Positions 27,536 to 36,641 of a stretch of 64,000 bases of DNA are shown in pieces; within the stretch, counting starts at the first letter, position 1; each line of letters begins with the position of its first letter. The stretch comes from an uncultured Myxococcales bacterium (GTDB lineage Bacteria > Myxococcota_A > UBA9042). The stretch spans positions 1 to 64,000 of the forward strand of contig CAIMEY010000073.1 in assembly GCA_903840165.1 (NCBI GenBank), given 5' to 3'. Made by a program: the position numbers and the translations under genes. The notes under the pieces were generated by a model. That model saw nothing but the letters and a program-made list of their open reading frames with translations, had not been told where the DNA came from and did no database searches.

Positions 27536-28399
27536 GTGAAGGCCAAAGGCTTTACATTACTAGAAGTCCTCATTGCCATGGCGGTTTTGGCCTTTGCGCT
27601 AACCGTCATTACGGCAGGAACTTCGTCGTCGGCCGTCTACAGCAAGAGGGTCTATCGCTCCACGGTCGCGGCCTTGCTGCTGCGCGGGACGATGCTGGAT
27701 ATTGAAGAGAAATACCGCAAAGACGGCTTCCCGACCAACGATGTCACCGGCAAGTCCTGCGACCTGCCCAAGGCGTATGCCCGGCAGTTCAAGTGCAATT
27801 ACGACCTAATAGGCCTCAACCTCGATGACGGTTCGATTTCCGACATGACCACGCAGGCCCAAACGGTGCTGGGTCAAGCCCAAGAAACGCTTGCTGCTTC
27901 TGGTGCCATGGAAAAATTGGCCGCTGGTGCCCCGCCAGCCGGGACCCAGGACAAGAAGCTCAAGGACTTGGGCTCAGCCGGACAGGATGCCAAGCAAGCC
28001 GACCTCGACATGTCGCAGCTGGCCAAAGGCGGCGACCTTATGGGCCTTTTGGGCATGATCGTCATGTCGGGCGATCAGGGCCTGTACCTGCTGGACATGT
28101 GCGACATCAACCTAGCGGTCCTGCAGATGTCGATGGGCATCATGGTGGCCGAGCTGTTGCCGCGCATTCTCAAACGGGCCTCGGACCGGACGCGCAAGGT
28201 GGTGCTACACCTGAGTTGGAAGGACGATGAAGGTGAGAAACGCGCTTTAGAAATCGAGAGTTTTACCACCGCCGTCAGCCAGGAAGAGGCGATGGCCATC
28301 CAGCAAATGAAGCAGATGGACAAGGTGAGCAACGCCATTCAAGGCGCCATGCCGCCGCCGGGCAGTCCGCCGGGCACCAAACCACCGGGCGTGCTATGA
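27536..28399 (+). CDS. gspI: Minor pseudopilin GspI-like
   Basis: A prepilin signal sits right at the N-terminus (MKAKG|FTLLEVLIAMAVLAFAL), which is typical of GspI. The 287-residue protein is more than twice the usual 120-130. The extra sequence is an Ala/Gln/Gly-rich stretch (AQTVLGQAQETLAASGAMEK) and a Met-rich helix region. The late part (RKVVLHLSWKDDEGEKRALEIESFTT) fits the GspI C-terminal strands. The start is GTG 27536. Position between gspH and gspJ supports the assignment. The gspJ start overlaps its stop (ATGA). Confidence 0.8.
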   Translation: MKAKGFTLLEVLIAMAVLAFALTVITAGTSSSAVYSKRVYRSTVAALLLRGTMLDIEEKYRKDGFPTNDVTGKSCDLPKAYARQFKCNYDLIGLNLDDGSISDMTTQAQTVLGQAQETLAASGAMEKLAAGAPPAGTQDKKLKDLGSAGQDAKQADLDMSQLAKGGDLMGLLGMIVMSGDQGLYLLDMCDINLAVLQMSMGIMVAELLPRILKRASDRTRKVVLHLSWKDDEGEKRALEIESFTTAVSQEEAMAIQQMKQMDKVSNAIQGAMPPPGSPPGTKPPGVL

Positions 28400-29304
28400 T
28401 GCAAACGCCCATGAACAAAGGCCAACTTGGCTTTACGATGATGGAAATCGTGGTGGCGGTGTCCCTGCTGGCCATGCTGGGCATCATCGTCTCGACGGCA
28501 ACTTCATCGATTCTAGGCGCCATCCAAGATACCAAAACCATGCAGGATTATTACCACACGGCCCGGGTAGCCCTGGGCCGCATGGAGCGAGAAATCGGCA
28601 TGGCCTATTTGTCCAAACATCAAGGGGAGTTCCGCGTCACAAAGACCCTGTTTCAGGGCAAAGGCAACTCGCTGATGTTCACCTATATGGGGCACCGACG
28701 CATGACGCACAATGCGCGGGAAAGCGATGAAGGTGTTGTGGAATACAAGGTGGACCGCGACACCGATGGCACGTACGCGCTGATCCGTCGCGAAAAGACC
28801 ATTGTCGATTCAAGCCCGCAAAAGGGCGGGCAACGGATGGTGCTGGCGCGCAACGTCAAGTCGGTGAAGTTCTCCTACTGGGACATGGACAAAGAGTCCT
28901 GGCAATCAGACTGGAAAGTGGAAATTGACAACGTCTTGGAAGAACAGACCAAGAAGTCGGCGGCGGCGACGGCGATGACGGCAGCGACGGGGAACTCCGA
29001 CCTCGGCAAGGCCCTGGCCAACCAGAAGCCGGCCGAGCCCAAGCATGGCCCGGACGAAAACTGGCTACCGGCGCGGGTGAAAATCGTCTTGGTGATCAAG
29101 ACCGAAGACGGCGAACTGACCTTTGAAACGCAAACGCGGGTGCGCCTCATGGAGGCCCTTGATTTTAATGGCGTGTTTGTGCCGCCGGCCCTATCCAACA
29201 CGCTCAACCCCTACTCGCCGATGACCGGCCAAACACCGAGCTCCTTTGCCCTACCGACCGCAGGCAGCACCATGCTGCCGACCACGACCACAGGACGTCC
29301 CTAA
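28396..29304 (+). CDS. gspJ: Minor pseudopilin GspJ
   Basis: The 302-residue precursor carries a prepilin motif LG|FTMMEIVVAVSLLAML after a 12-residue leader. YYHTARVALGRMEREIGMAYL and SVKFSYWDMDKESWQSDWK resemble the GspJ core. An Ala/Thr-rich insertion (KKSAAATAMTAATG) and a Pro/Thr-rich tail enlarge it over the usual 200. The ATG overlaps the gspI stop, and its own TAA shares an A with the gspK ATG. GspJ would sit in the GspI-J-K tip complex. Confidence 0.87.
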   Translation: MMQTPMNKGQLGFTMMEIVVAVSLLAMLGIIVSTATSSILGAIQDTKTMQDYYHTARVALGRMEREIGMAYLSKHQGEFRVTKTLFQGKGNSLMFTYMGHRRMTHNARESDEGVVEYKVDRDTDGTYALIRREKTIVDSSPQKGGQRMVLARNVKSVKFSYWDMDKESWQSDWKVEIDNVLEEQTKKSAAATAMTAATGNSDLGKALANQKPAEPKHGPDENWLPARVKIVLVIKTEDGELTFETQTRVRLMEALDFNGVFVPPALSNTLNPYSPMTGQTPSSFALPTAGSTMLPTTTTGRP

Positions 29305-30569
29305 TGGCTTGGCAGGCCTTGCACAATTTGAGTGATGCCGTGCAGGCGGGGCGGCGTGCTGTGGGCCAAGGCAGCCCGGGCGCGGCGGACCGTCAGCGCG
29401 GCGTGGCGATGTTAATTGCGTTGGCGACGATCGCAATACTCTCTATTTTTACGCTGGAATTTACCTATCAGTCGCGGGTAGCGGTGCGGACCTCCATCTA
29501 CGTTGAGGACGAGATCGACGCTTACCTGCACGCGCGCGCCGCCGTCGAGTTGGCGGGACTCGTCATCGGCTCGACGGACATCGTTGAGTCTATCCTGAAC
29601 AAATACGCGCAGATGATGCAGGGCAAGAAGCCGACCATCAACACGGCGGCCTATGCCTGTGAGTTCGTCAACGCCTTTTGCAAGGGCAACATGACGCTGA
29701 TGGGCATTCAACTGGTCAATCTGGAAGGACATCCGGGCGTAGGCCTCAAGCACGGCTCCTGCGGTTGCACCTCGAGCGATGAAGATGGCCGCGTCAACGT
29801 GAACCGCACGAAAACATTGCCAGAAAAGCAGGCCGTCTTTGACACGCTGTATAAGGTCCTTGAGCGCAATGAGGGCGTCGCCCGCCCCGGCGAGATGGAT
29901 AAGGATATGGCGCAGTTAGCGCTCAATATCATCGATTGGTCCGATGCCGACGGCTTCAAGACGGACATCGAACCGACCACGCGCAAACTGATTCAGGGCC
30001 AAGGGCCAGAGGGCACGCCGTACACGCGCGCGGGCTACAAGGTCAAGGATGCACCCTTTGATACCACTGAGGAAGTTCGCCTAGTGGAAGGAATGGACGA
30101 TCAGCGCTGGTGCAAGCTCAAGGATCAGCTCACCGTCTATAACACCGAGAAACTCAATGTAAATACGGCCAGCATTGAAGTCATCAAGGCCCTGGTTTGC
30201 AAGAACTTGGCCAATCCGGCCAATGAGCAAATCGCCTGCGCGCGGGGCATGGAAGACAACGCCTTTGTGCCGGTCAATGTTGCCGGTAAGTACATGGAAG
30301 TCTGCAGAACGCTTAAGAAGATGGTGTTTAGCCCCCCCTTTGCCAACACGGCCAAGTTCGTTCAGTTCTTTGATAAGCTGGGTACTGTCTTGCCGCCACA
30401 GTACAGTCAAGTGCTGCAGATCAACCACGGCAAGATGCTGGAAGACATCGGCACGAGCGGCAAAATCGTGCGAATTCAGGCTTATGGCACTGCAGGCAAA
30501 GTCAGCAAGAAGATTACAGCGTTACTGGACACGACATCACAACGGTACGTGTACTGGCGCGAAGACTGA
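29304..30569 (+). CDS. gspK: Minor pseudopilin GspK
   Basis: The 421-residue product has the GspK features: an atypical prepilin site (QRG|VAMLIALATIAILSIF) without the canonical Glu at the fifth position of the mature protein, and a large periplasmic domain. SYVEDEIDAYLHARAAVELA-like sequence (YVEDEIDAYLHARAAVELA), IIDWSDADG and the helix-hairpin-helix-like KLNVNTASIEVIKAL are typical of the family. GspK caps the pseudopilus tip. Translation is probably coupled to gspJ through an overlapping stop/start. Confidence 0.9.
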   Translation: MAWQALHNLSDAVQAGRRAVGQGSPGAADRQRGVAMLIALATIAILSIFTLEFTYQSRVAVRTSIYVEDEIDAYLHARAAVELAGLVIGSTDIVESILNKYAQMMQGKKPTINTAAYACEFVNAFCKGNMTLMGIQLVNLEGHPGVGLKHGSCGCTSSDEDGRVNVNRTKTLPEKQAVFDTLYKVLERNEGVARPGEMDKDMAQLALNIIDWSDADGFKTDIEPTTRKLIQGQGPEGTPYTRAGYKVKDAPFDTTEEVRLVEGMDDQRWCKLKDQLTVYNTEKLNVNTASIEVIKALVCKNLANPANEQIACARGMEDNAFVPVNVAGKYMEVCRTLKKMVFSPPFANTAKFVQFFDKLGTVLPPQYSQVLQINHGKMLEDIGTSGKIVRIQAYGTAGKVSKKITALLDTTSQRYVYWRED

Positions 30570-30650
30570 GTCGGAACCAACAAGACTGAGACGGGCACAA
30601 AGCGGCCAAGGCCGCGCGGGAACCTACTGGATCCCAAGTGAAAGGACGCG

Positions 30651-32753
30651 ATGGCGCATCGCATTTTAGGTCTAGACCTGGGCACGCAGGCGGTGAAGTT
30701 GGCGATCGTCGACAAGACGATTCGCGTGACTTCCCTGACGGGTTGGGATGAAGAGCCCCTGGCGGCCGACGCCGACGAGGCCCAGGTTATTGAAGCGATC
30801 CAGCGGATTTTGCAACGCAATTTTCGTTCGGATGACGTCGTTGCCACGGCCCTGCCCAGCGCGATGGTGATGCAGCGAACCCTCAGCTTTCCGTTTCGCG
30901 ACGAGAAGGCCGTCGCTGAAGCCATTGGTTTTGAACTGGAAAACCACATTCCGACACCGATCGGCGATCTGGTGGTGGACCATGTGCGCTTGGGCGAAAA
31001 GGAGGGGCAGACCGAGGTGATGGCTGTCGCGGCCCCGCGCGATGTGGTCGAGAAACGCATTGAATTACTGCGCAATGCGGGCACTGATCCGCGACGCCTT
31101 GGGCTCTCCGGCCTGTGCTACGCGGCGCTGGTTCGGCAAATGCCGGCTTGGCAGGCTGGGGCGACGTTGCTGGTCGATGTCGGCGTCAAAACAGCAGAAA
31201 TGGTCGTGGTGGACGGGGGGACCACGCAGTTGTTGCGCAGTGCTTCGGTCGGCTCGGCAATGGTGGCCCAGACCTTGGGACAATTGCTAGAAGTCGCGAT
31301 TCCTGCGTCGGAATTAGGACGATTCGCCCTGGTGCTGCCACCGGGACTGGCTGCTGAGTCGCGCGAAGAAAAGCTGAGACATGACGCGACGGTAGCGGCC
31401 CTAGCGCCGCTTTTGCGCGAACTCAGGACGACCTTGTCGGCTTGGATGCGCAAGGCAAAGACGCGCCCTGAGCGGGTTGTCTTGACGGGCGGCCTGTCGC
31501 GGTTGCCGGGGCTGCATGAGTACGTGGAGCGCGCCCTGGCCGTGGCCGTAGAGCCTCTGCACCTGGATAGGCTGGTCGACGTTAAAGTCTCTGATGCTGC
31601 GGACTTAGGTGACCGCGGCGCTTTGGCCGTTGCGCTGGCGTTGGCTGCCGCTGAAGCGCGCGTCGGCGATGACGTCGACTTTCGCCAAGCTGAACTCGCC
31701 TATGAGGGTGATTTCAAGGTCTTGCGCGCCCGATTGCCGCAGCTGGCGGCTTTTGTCGTAATTACCATCTGTTTGCTCGGGATCCGCACCAGCCTGCAGT
31801 GGAAGACGCTGCTGGCGGAACAGGATCAGCAACTGGTGCAGCTCGAAGGTCTGTCCAAGGCTTTGACCGGGAAAACGCTCCACAACTTCGAGGACTTGCG
31901 CAAAGAGCTCAAGCGCGAACCCAGCGTCGACCTTGCAGGCCTGTACCCGGAGATGTCGGCTTTCAAGGTTCTTGAAGAAATCTCGGCCATTCAAGACAAG
32001 ATCACCGAACCCCCCGACTATGTGCCGCCCGAGGGGGACAAGGCTGCGGGACCCGGCAAACCGCCTGGAGGGCCTGGGGAACCGGAGCCGCCGGTGCGTC
32101 CGGGTCCAGCCGCTGACCCGACCAGTGGTGAGTTGCCCAACGAGCGCATCAATGCGCGCCGCCGTGAAATGGCCCAACGCGCGCAAAACACTGAAAATGA
32201 TAGCAATCCAGCGCCAACGCCGCCGGGCCAGCCGACGCCTCCTCTGCCAGCCGGCTCGGTGCCGCCGCCACCCGGTGAGGGAAGGCCCGATCCGCAACCC
32301 GGGGCTCACGGGGCCCCGCCCGGGATACCCCACATGCCTGAGGCGCCTCATCTGGGTGCCAAGACTGAGAAAAAGCCTGGTTCCGCTAAGGATTCCAAGG
32401 GCGATGGCGAAGGCGATACGCCCAAGAAGAAGGACGGCGAAGGCTTTCAAATCGAACTAACGGCGGTGCAGATCGAGCGGACGACGGTGACTCTACGCGG
32501 AGAAGCCGACAGCCAAGACGCCCTGCTGGCATACCAGCAAGCCATTGATGTGCATCGGTGTTTTGGCAAGGTTAAGTCGTCTAGCGATCGGATTTCCTTT
32601 GAACGGCACCGCGATTGGTTCAAGTTCACGATTCAGTTCGACGTCGCCTGCCCGGTGGAAGACAAATCCGCCAGCAAAGACAAGGGCCAGGGCGATGACA
32701 AGCCCGACACCAAGAAAAAGAAAACCGATGACGAAAGCAGTGACGAAGAATAG
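30651..32753 (+). CDS. gspL: Type II secretion protein GspL (PilM/actin-like)
   Basis: GspL recruits the GspE ATPase to the membrane. The 700-residue product is larger than usual (about 400). Residues 1-330 form an actin-like PilM-type domain (ILGLDLGTQAVKLAIVD; LLVDVGVKTAEMVVVDGG; VVLTGGLSRLPGLHEYV), and a single membrane helix is near residues 362-382. The periplasmic side has a Pro-rich, low-complexity linker of about 170 residues and a short ferredoxin-like end (FQIELTAVQIERTTVTLRGE). A Lys/Asp-rich tail follows. The ATG follows GTGAAAGG. Placement before gspM supports the call. Confidence 0.87.
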   Translation: MAHRILGLDLGTQAVKLAIVDKTIRVTSLTGWDEEPLAADADEAQVIEAIQRILQRNFRSDDVVATALPSAMVMQRTLSFPFRDEKAVAEAIGFELENHIPTPIGDLVVDHVRLGEKEGQTEVMAVAAPRDVVEKRIELLRNAGTDPRRLGLSGLCYAALVRQMPAWQAGATLLVDVGVKTAEMVVVDGGTTQLLRSASVGSAMVAQTLGQLLEVAIPASELGRFALVLPPGLAAESREEKLRHDATVAALAPLLRELRTTLSAWMRKAKTRPERVVLTGGLSRLPGLHEYVERALAVAVEPLHLDRLVDVKVSDAADLGDRGALAVALALAAAEARVGDDVDFRQAELAYEGDFKVLRARLPQLAAFVVITICLLGIRTSLQWKTLLAEQDQQLVQLEGLSKALTGKTLHNFEDLRKELKREPSVDLAGLYPEMSAFKVLEEISAIQDKITEPPDYVPPEGDKAAGPGKPPGGPGEPEPPVRPGPAADPTSGELPNERINARRREMAQRAQNTENDSNPAPTPPGQPTPPLPAGSVPPPPGEGRPDPQPGAHGAPPGIPHMPEAPHLGAKTEKKPGSAKDSKGDGEGDTPKKKDGEGFQIELTAVQIERTTVTLRGEADSQDALLAYQQAIDVHRCFGKVKSSSDRISFERHRDWFKFTIQFDVACPVEDKSASKDKGQGDDKPDTKKKKTDDESSDEE

Positions 32754-32774
32754 CTGCAGCCGGGGAGCGGTACG

Positions 32775-33428
32775 ATGAAGATGGGCCGAATCGGCAGTTG
32801 GTTTGAGCGGTTGAGCGATCGCGAGCGCAAGTTGGTGCTCGGCGGTGGCGGCATTGCTGTGGTGGCGGCGCTGATTCTGGGCGGCGTGCTGGTGTCGCGA
32901 CGCGTGGGCGCGCTGGAAGGCGAAGCCGCTGACAATGAACTGGCGGTACGTGAAGTGCTGGCGCAGGGTCCCAAGTACCTCCGGGCGAGGGCGGACGAAA
33001 AAGCTGTTCAAGAACAATTAGATCGAGCGGCAAAGGAATCCCTGCAGGCGACCATCCTCGCCATTGCCAAGCAAGTGGAGTACGAGAAGACGGATGAAGA
33101 TGGAGGCAGTCAGAAGGTGCGGCTTTCGGACAGCATCAAGTTCTCCAATGCCACAGAAATACTGGCAGAGTTGACCCAGAAGAAGAAGAGCTCTCAGCCC
33201 AAGAAGAAGCACAAGAAGGGCCAAAAAGAAGTGTTCCTGGCAACGATTGACTGCGTTTTTCAAGGCGTTCCCGATGAACCGCTGATGCGCTTTATGTCCA
33301 AGATTGAAACCCATCCCGACCCGCTTTTTGGCTTGTCCGTGGATATGAGCCGCAATTCACCGACGCGCGATGCCTTTCAGGCGACGCTCAAGGTCGGTCA
33401 ATTTCGCTACGGCACGCTGGAGGAATGA
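32775..33428 (+). CDS. gspM: Type II secretion protein GspM
   Basis: This 217-residue protein has a short cytoplasmic N-terminus, one transmembrane helix (about residues 20-42) preceded by the LSDRERKLVLGG motif typical of GspM, and a periplasmic domain with a predicted coiled segment. A Lys-rich stretch (KKKSSQPKKKHKKGQK) interrupts the domain. GspM partners GspL in the assembly platform. The gap to gspN is 6 bp. Confidence 0.85.
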   Translation: MKMGRIGSWFERLSDRERKLVLGGGGIAVVAALILGGVLVSRRVGALEGEAADNELAVREVLAQGPKYLRARADEKAVQEQLDRAAKESLQATILAIAKQVEYEKTDEDGGSQKVRLSDSIKFSNATEILAELTQKKKSSQPKKKHKKGQKEVFLATIDCVFQGVPDEPLMRFMSKIETHPDPLFGLSVDMSRNSPTRDAFQATLKVGQFRYGTLEE

Positions 33429-33434
33429 CGGCCG

Positions 33435-35057
33435 ATGATGCGTTTGCTGCAACACCCACGGACCTTGCTCGTGGCCCGAATGTTCGGGTATTCCCTCTTC
33501 TTTTTGATCGCCATGCTGGTCGCGCTGCCGCTGACGTTTCCGACGCGGCAACTGCGGTCCTTTCTGGCACAAAAGGCGAGATCTCAGGGATATCCTCTTG
33601 AAATCGAGAACTTGGCCATGCGCGGGCTGGGAGGAATCGAGTTCGATGGCATCCACCTGACCCTGCCCGGCAAGGAAGGCGAGCCTGGCGAGAATGGTTC
33701 GGTGGGGCCTGCGCTGCCGGAGGCCGATCTCAAGATCGACAAACTGACTGCGCGGATTGCGCTTTTGCCGGCGATTTTTGGCAAAACCGTCGACGTGACC
33801 TTCGAGGTCGATGCAGGCGGCGGGCACTTGGAGGGGGGCCACTTCGTGCAAAAGGGCGAGAACCTCGACCTAGAAATCGCCAAGATCGACGCCCTTGGCC
33901 TGGGGGAAATCGGCATCGGCCGCAGAATCCTCAGTGATGTCAGCGGACGCAAGTTCAGTGGCGAACTGCTCGCGGGGCTGGGCGGCTCGGCCAAGGTGCA
34001 CTGGGGCGGCTCAACCGATGACCTCAGCGGTGCCGTGGACCTCGAACTTGCTGACGCGATGCTCAAGCAGCCCGAGCTTAATCTGCAAGGTGGTTTGAGG
34101 CTTACAGATTTGGGCGTGGGGACACTGACGCTCAAGGTGCGCATTGGCCTAAAGTCGACCTTGGCCGCCCTGGCCAACGTCCGCGGCGCTGACAAAGCGA
34201 CGATGGTCCACATTGAAAAGATGGAAGCGACGGGGTCTGACCTCGACCTAACCACCGATGAAACAAGCCATATCTTGATTCCACCGGGCAAGGGTGGCTG
34301 GAAGGCCGCAACGATTCAGCTGCACTTTTCGCTGTCGATTTCCGACAAGTCGAGCAAGGCCAAGAAGGCCAAAGAAGGCGACAAGAAAAGCGAAAAGGCT
34401 GCCAAGGAAGGCGACGACAAGGGGACCGACAACAAAGACGGCGACAAGAAGGAAGGCGAGACCGATCGGGCCAAGTGGACGCAGCTGTTGACCATGTTCG
34501 GCCCGCAGCTCAAGCCCTTTGAGCGCAATGGCTTTATCGGCATTGGCTGTATCGGTCCCCTGGCTCGGCCTCAATGCAAGCCGGAACTGCCCGTGGTGAC
34601 CACAGGTGTGCGCGGCCCAGGCGAGGGGGGACCGCTGCTCGGCAAGCCCGATGACAAGAAGGCAGGCCCCGGCGCGCCGACACCGCAAATTCCAGAGGTT
34701 GCACCGCAACAACCCGTGATGCCGCCGGCACCGGTGAAGTTTGAGCCCGTGCAGCGCCCGGAGCCGCCTCCTCCAGCCGTCATCCAGCCAGCCCCGGCGC
34801 CGGAACCGCCTAAGGTGGAGCCGCCCAAGCCCGAGGCGGCAAAGCCGGAAAATGGTGCGGGAAATCAAGGTGCTGGCGGGGATAGCCCACGCCGGGGTCG
34901 AGGCAACCGCGATGAAGCTGATAACCCACGCGGCAATGGCCGTGACGATGGCGACGACGAACCCAAGCCAAAGCGCAAAGGCAAGGCCGACGAGGGTGAT
35001 GAAGGCGACGATCGGGGCGGCGAAGGCAAGCCAGCACCGGAGGGTGACGGCGAATAG
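33435..35057 (+). CDS. gspN: Type II secretion protein GspN with Pro-rich/acidic tail
   Basis: The 540-residue product begins with a membrane anchor (MFGYSLFFLIAMLVALPLTFP, residues about 16-36). Then comes the GspN domain of the delta-proteobacterial kind, with AMRGLGGIEFDGIHLTLPGK and repeated beta-rich GxLxLxxG patterns. From about residue 290 it becomes low complexity: a Lys/Asp-rich segment, a short folded-looking stretch with two Cys (GFIGIGCIGPLARPQCKPEL), a Pro-rich region and a Gly/Asp/Arg tail to the end. Family members are usually about 250-350 residues. It is the last gene of the operon. No terminator is evident after it. Confidence 0.8.
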   Translation: MMRLLQHPRTLLVARMFGYSLFFLIAMLVALPLTFPTRQLRSFLAQKARSQGYPLEIENLAMRGLGGIEFDGIHLTLPGKEGEPGENGSVGPALPEADLKIDKLTARIALLPAIFGKTVDVTFEVDAGGGHLEGGHFVQKGENLDLEIAKIDALGLGEIGIGRRILSDVSGRKFSGELLAGLGGSAKVHWGGSTDDLSGAVDLELADAMLKQPELNLQGGLRLTDLGVGTLTLKVRIGLKSTLAALANVRGADKATMVHIEKMEATGSDLDLTTDETSHILIPPGKGGWKAATIQLHFSLSISDKSSKAKKAKEGDKKSEKAAKEGDDKGTDNKDGDKKEGETDRAKWTQLLTMFGPQLKPFERNGFIGIGCIGPLARPQCKPELPVVTTGVRGPGEGGPLLGKPDDKKAGPGAPTPQIPEVAPQQPVMPPAPVKFEPVQRPEPPPPAVIQPAPAPEPPKVEPPKPEAAKPENGAGNQGAGGDSPRRGRGNRDEADNPRGNGRDDGDDEPKPKRKGKADEGDEGDDRGGEGKPAPEGDGE

Positions 35058-35256
35058 TGCTTGGGGGCAGCCCACTGGCGATGCGGAACGGCTGAATCGA
35101 TAGCACCCATTTGCCCATTTCGATTGAGAAATCTATGAGCCCGGCGGCCATGGGGTTGACCTCTGCGCCAAGCCCGGGTACCAACGCGCCCGCCACGGCA
35201 GCGACCAGCGGCGAACCGGCGACGATCTCGCCCTACCGATTTGATGGAGACAGGCA

Positions 35257-36627
35257 ATGCGCGGTATTTTTTCCAATGTTCTTCAAGCGATTGGCGACAC
35301 ACCCTTGGTTCAGCTCAACAAGGTCGTCGGCCGCCATGATGCCCGCGTCTTGGCCAAGCTCGAGTACATGAATCCCGGCAGTTCGGTCAAAGACCGCATG
35401 GCCCTGCACATTATCGAGAAGGCTGAGCGGGAAGGCCTGCTCAAACCCGGCTCGGTGATTGTGGAAAACACCAGCGGCAATACCGGCGTGGGCGTGGCCA
35501 TGGCGGCTGCGATCAAGGGCTATCGCTGCATTTTCACGATGCCTGACAAGATGTCTCAGGAAAAAGTGAATCGTCTCAAAGCTTTTGGCGCCGATGTCAT
35601 TGTCACGCCCACGGCCGTGCCCGCCGACGATCCCAATAGTTACTACGAGACGGCCAAGCGCGTCGCCCGCGAGACGCCGAACTCCTTTATGATCAACCAG
35701 TATCACAACAAGGACAATATCGACGCCCACTACCGTTCCACGGGCCCAGAGATCTTTGAGCAAACCGCCGGCAACTTCACGGTATTTGTCGCTGGATTGG
35801 GCACAGGCGGCACGATGTCCGGCACGGCCAAGTACCTCAAGGAGCGCAACCCGCGCATCCGCACGGTCGGCGTCGATCCGGAAGGTTCCATTTATTACGA
35901 TATGTTCCACACCGGTCACCACAACACGCCGCACACCTACAAGGTCGAGGGCATCGGTGAAGACATGGTGTGCGGTGCCTTGGAATTCGCGCACATCGAC
36001 GACGTCATCCAGGTCAACGACCGCGAGTGCTTCAATATGGCGCGGCGTTTGTGCCGTGAAGAGGGCATTTTTGCTGGCGGATCGTCCGGCGGCGCGGTCC
36101 ACGTGGCTGCGGCCCTGGCCCGGGAACTTGGCCGCAATGCCACCATCGTGGTGCTGCTGCCGGATTCGGGCGCGATCTACTTGTCGAAGTTCTTCAACGA
36201 CGGCTGGATGAAGGACAATGGGTTCTTTGAGCCGGAGCTGCGCGAGGCGACCGTTCGCGACTTGCTGCGCGGAAAGTCTCACTTATTGCACACTTGCACG
36301 CCCGAGGAAGCTTTGGGTGAAATCATTGTGCGGCTGAAGCGCGAAGGCATTAGCCAGATGCCCGTGCTCAGCGCTAAGGGTGAACCAGTCGGCATGATTC
36401 ATGAAATCGACGTCTTAGGCGCCATTGTCGAGGGCACGGCGGCCCGGGGCGACAAGGTGGAATCCCTGGTCAAGCCCCTGCAGGGCGTGATCAACCTGGA
36501 CGCCAGCATCGAGCAACTCCGCAATATCTTGGGCCAAGACAACGTTGCGGTCGTCGTCGACAGCAGCCAACTGGTTGGAATTATTACAAAAATTGACCTC
36601 ATCGACTACTTGGCGCGACGCGGCTAG
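35257..36627 (+). CDS. cbs: Cystathionine beta-synthase
   Basis: This PLP enzyme condenses serine and homocysteine to cystathionine. The 456-residue protein starts after GGAGACAGG. The fold II PLP domain contains the lysine motif NPGSSVKDRMA, the phosphate-binding and substrate loop ENTSGNTGVG, and the GTGGTMSGTAKYLKE loop. After residue 340 two CBS motifs follow (ISQMPVLSAKGEPVGMIHE and VAVVVDSSQLVGIITKIDL), which distinguish it from cysteine synthase CysK. No N-terminal haem-binding region is present, as is usual for bacteria. It lies 14 bp before a gamma-synthase/lyase gene, giving a reverse transsulfuration pair. Confidence 0.92.
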   Translation: MRGIFSNVLQAIGDTPLVQLNKVVGRHDARVLAKLEYMNPGSSVKDRMALHIIEKAEREGLLKPGSVIVENTSGNTGVGVAMAAAIKGYRCIFTMPDKMSQEKVNRLKAFGADVIVTPTAVPADDPNSYYETAKRVARETPNSFMINQYHNKDNIDAHYRSTGPEIFEQTAGNFTVFVAGLGTGGTMSGTAKYLKERNPRIRTVGVDPEGSIYYDMFHTGHHNTPHTYKVEGIGEDMVCGALEFAHIDDVIQVNDRECFNMARRLCREEGIFAGGSSGGAVHVAAALARELGRNATIVVLLPDSGAIYLSKFFNDGWMKDNGFFEPELREATVRDLLRGKSHLLHTCTPEEALGEIIVRLKREGISQMPVLSAKGEPVGMIHEIDVLGAIVEGTAARGDKVESLVKPLQGVINLDASIEQLRNILGQDNVAVVVDSSQLVGIITKIDLIDYLARRG

Positions 36628-36641
36628 AACGGAGACACACC

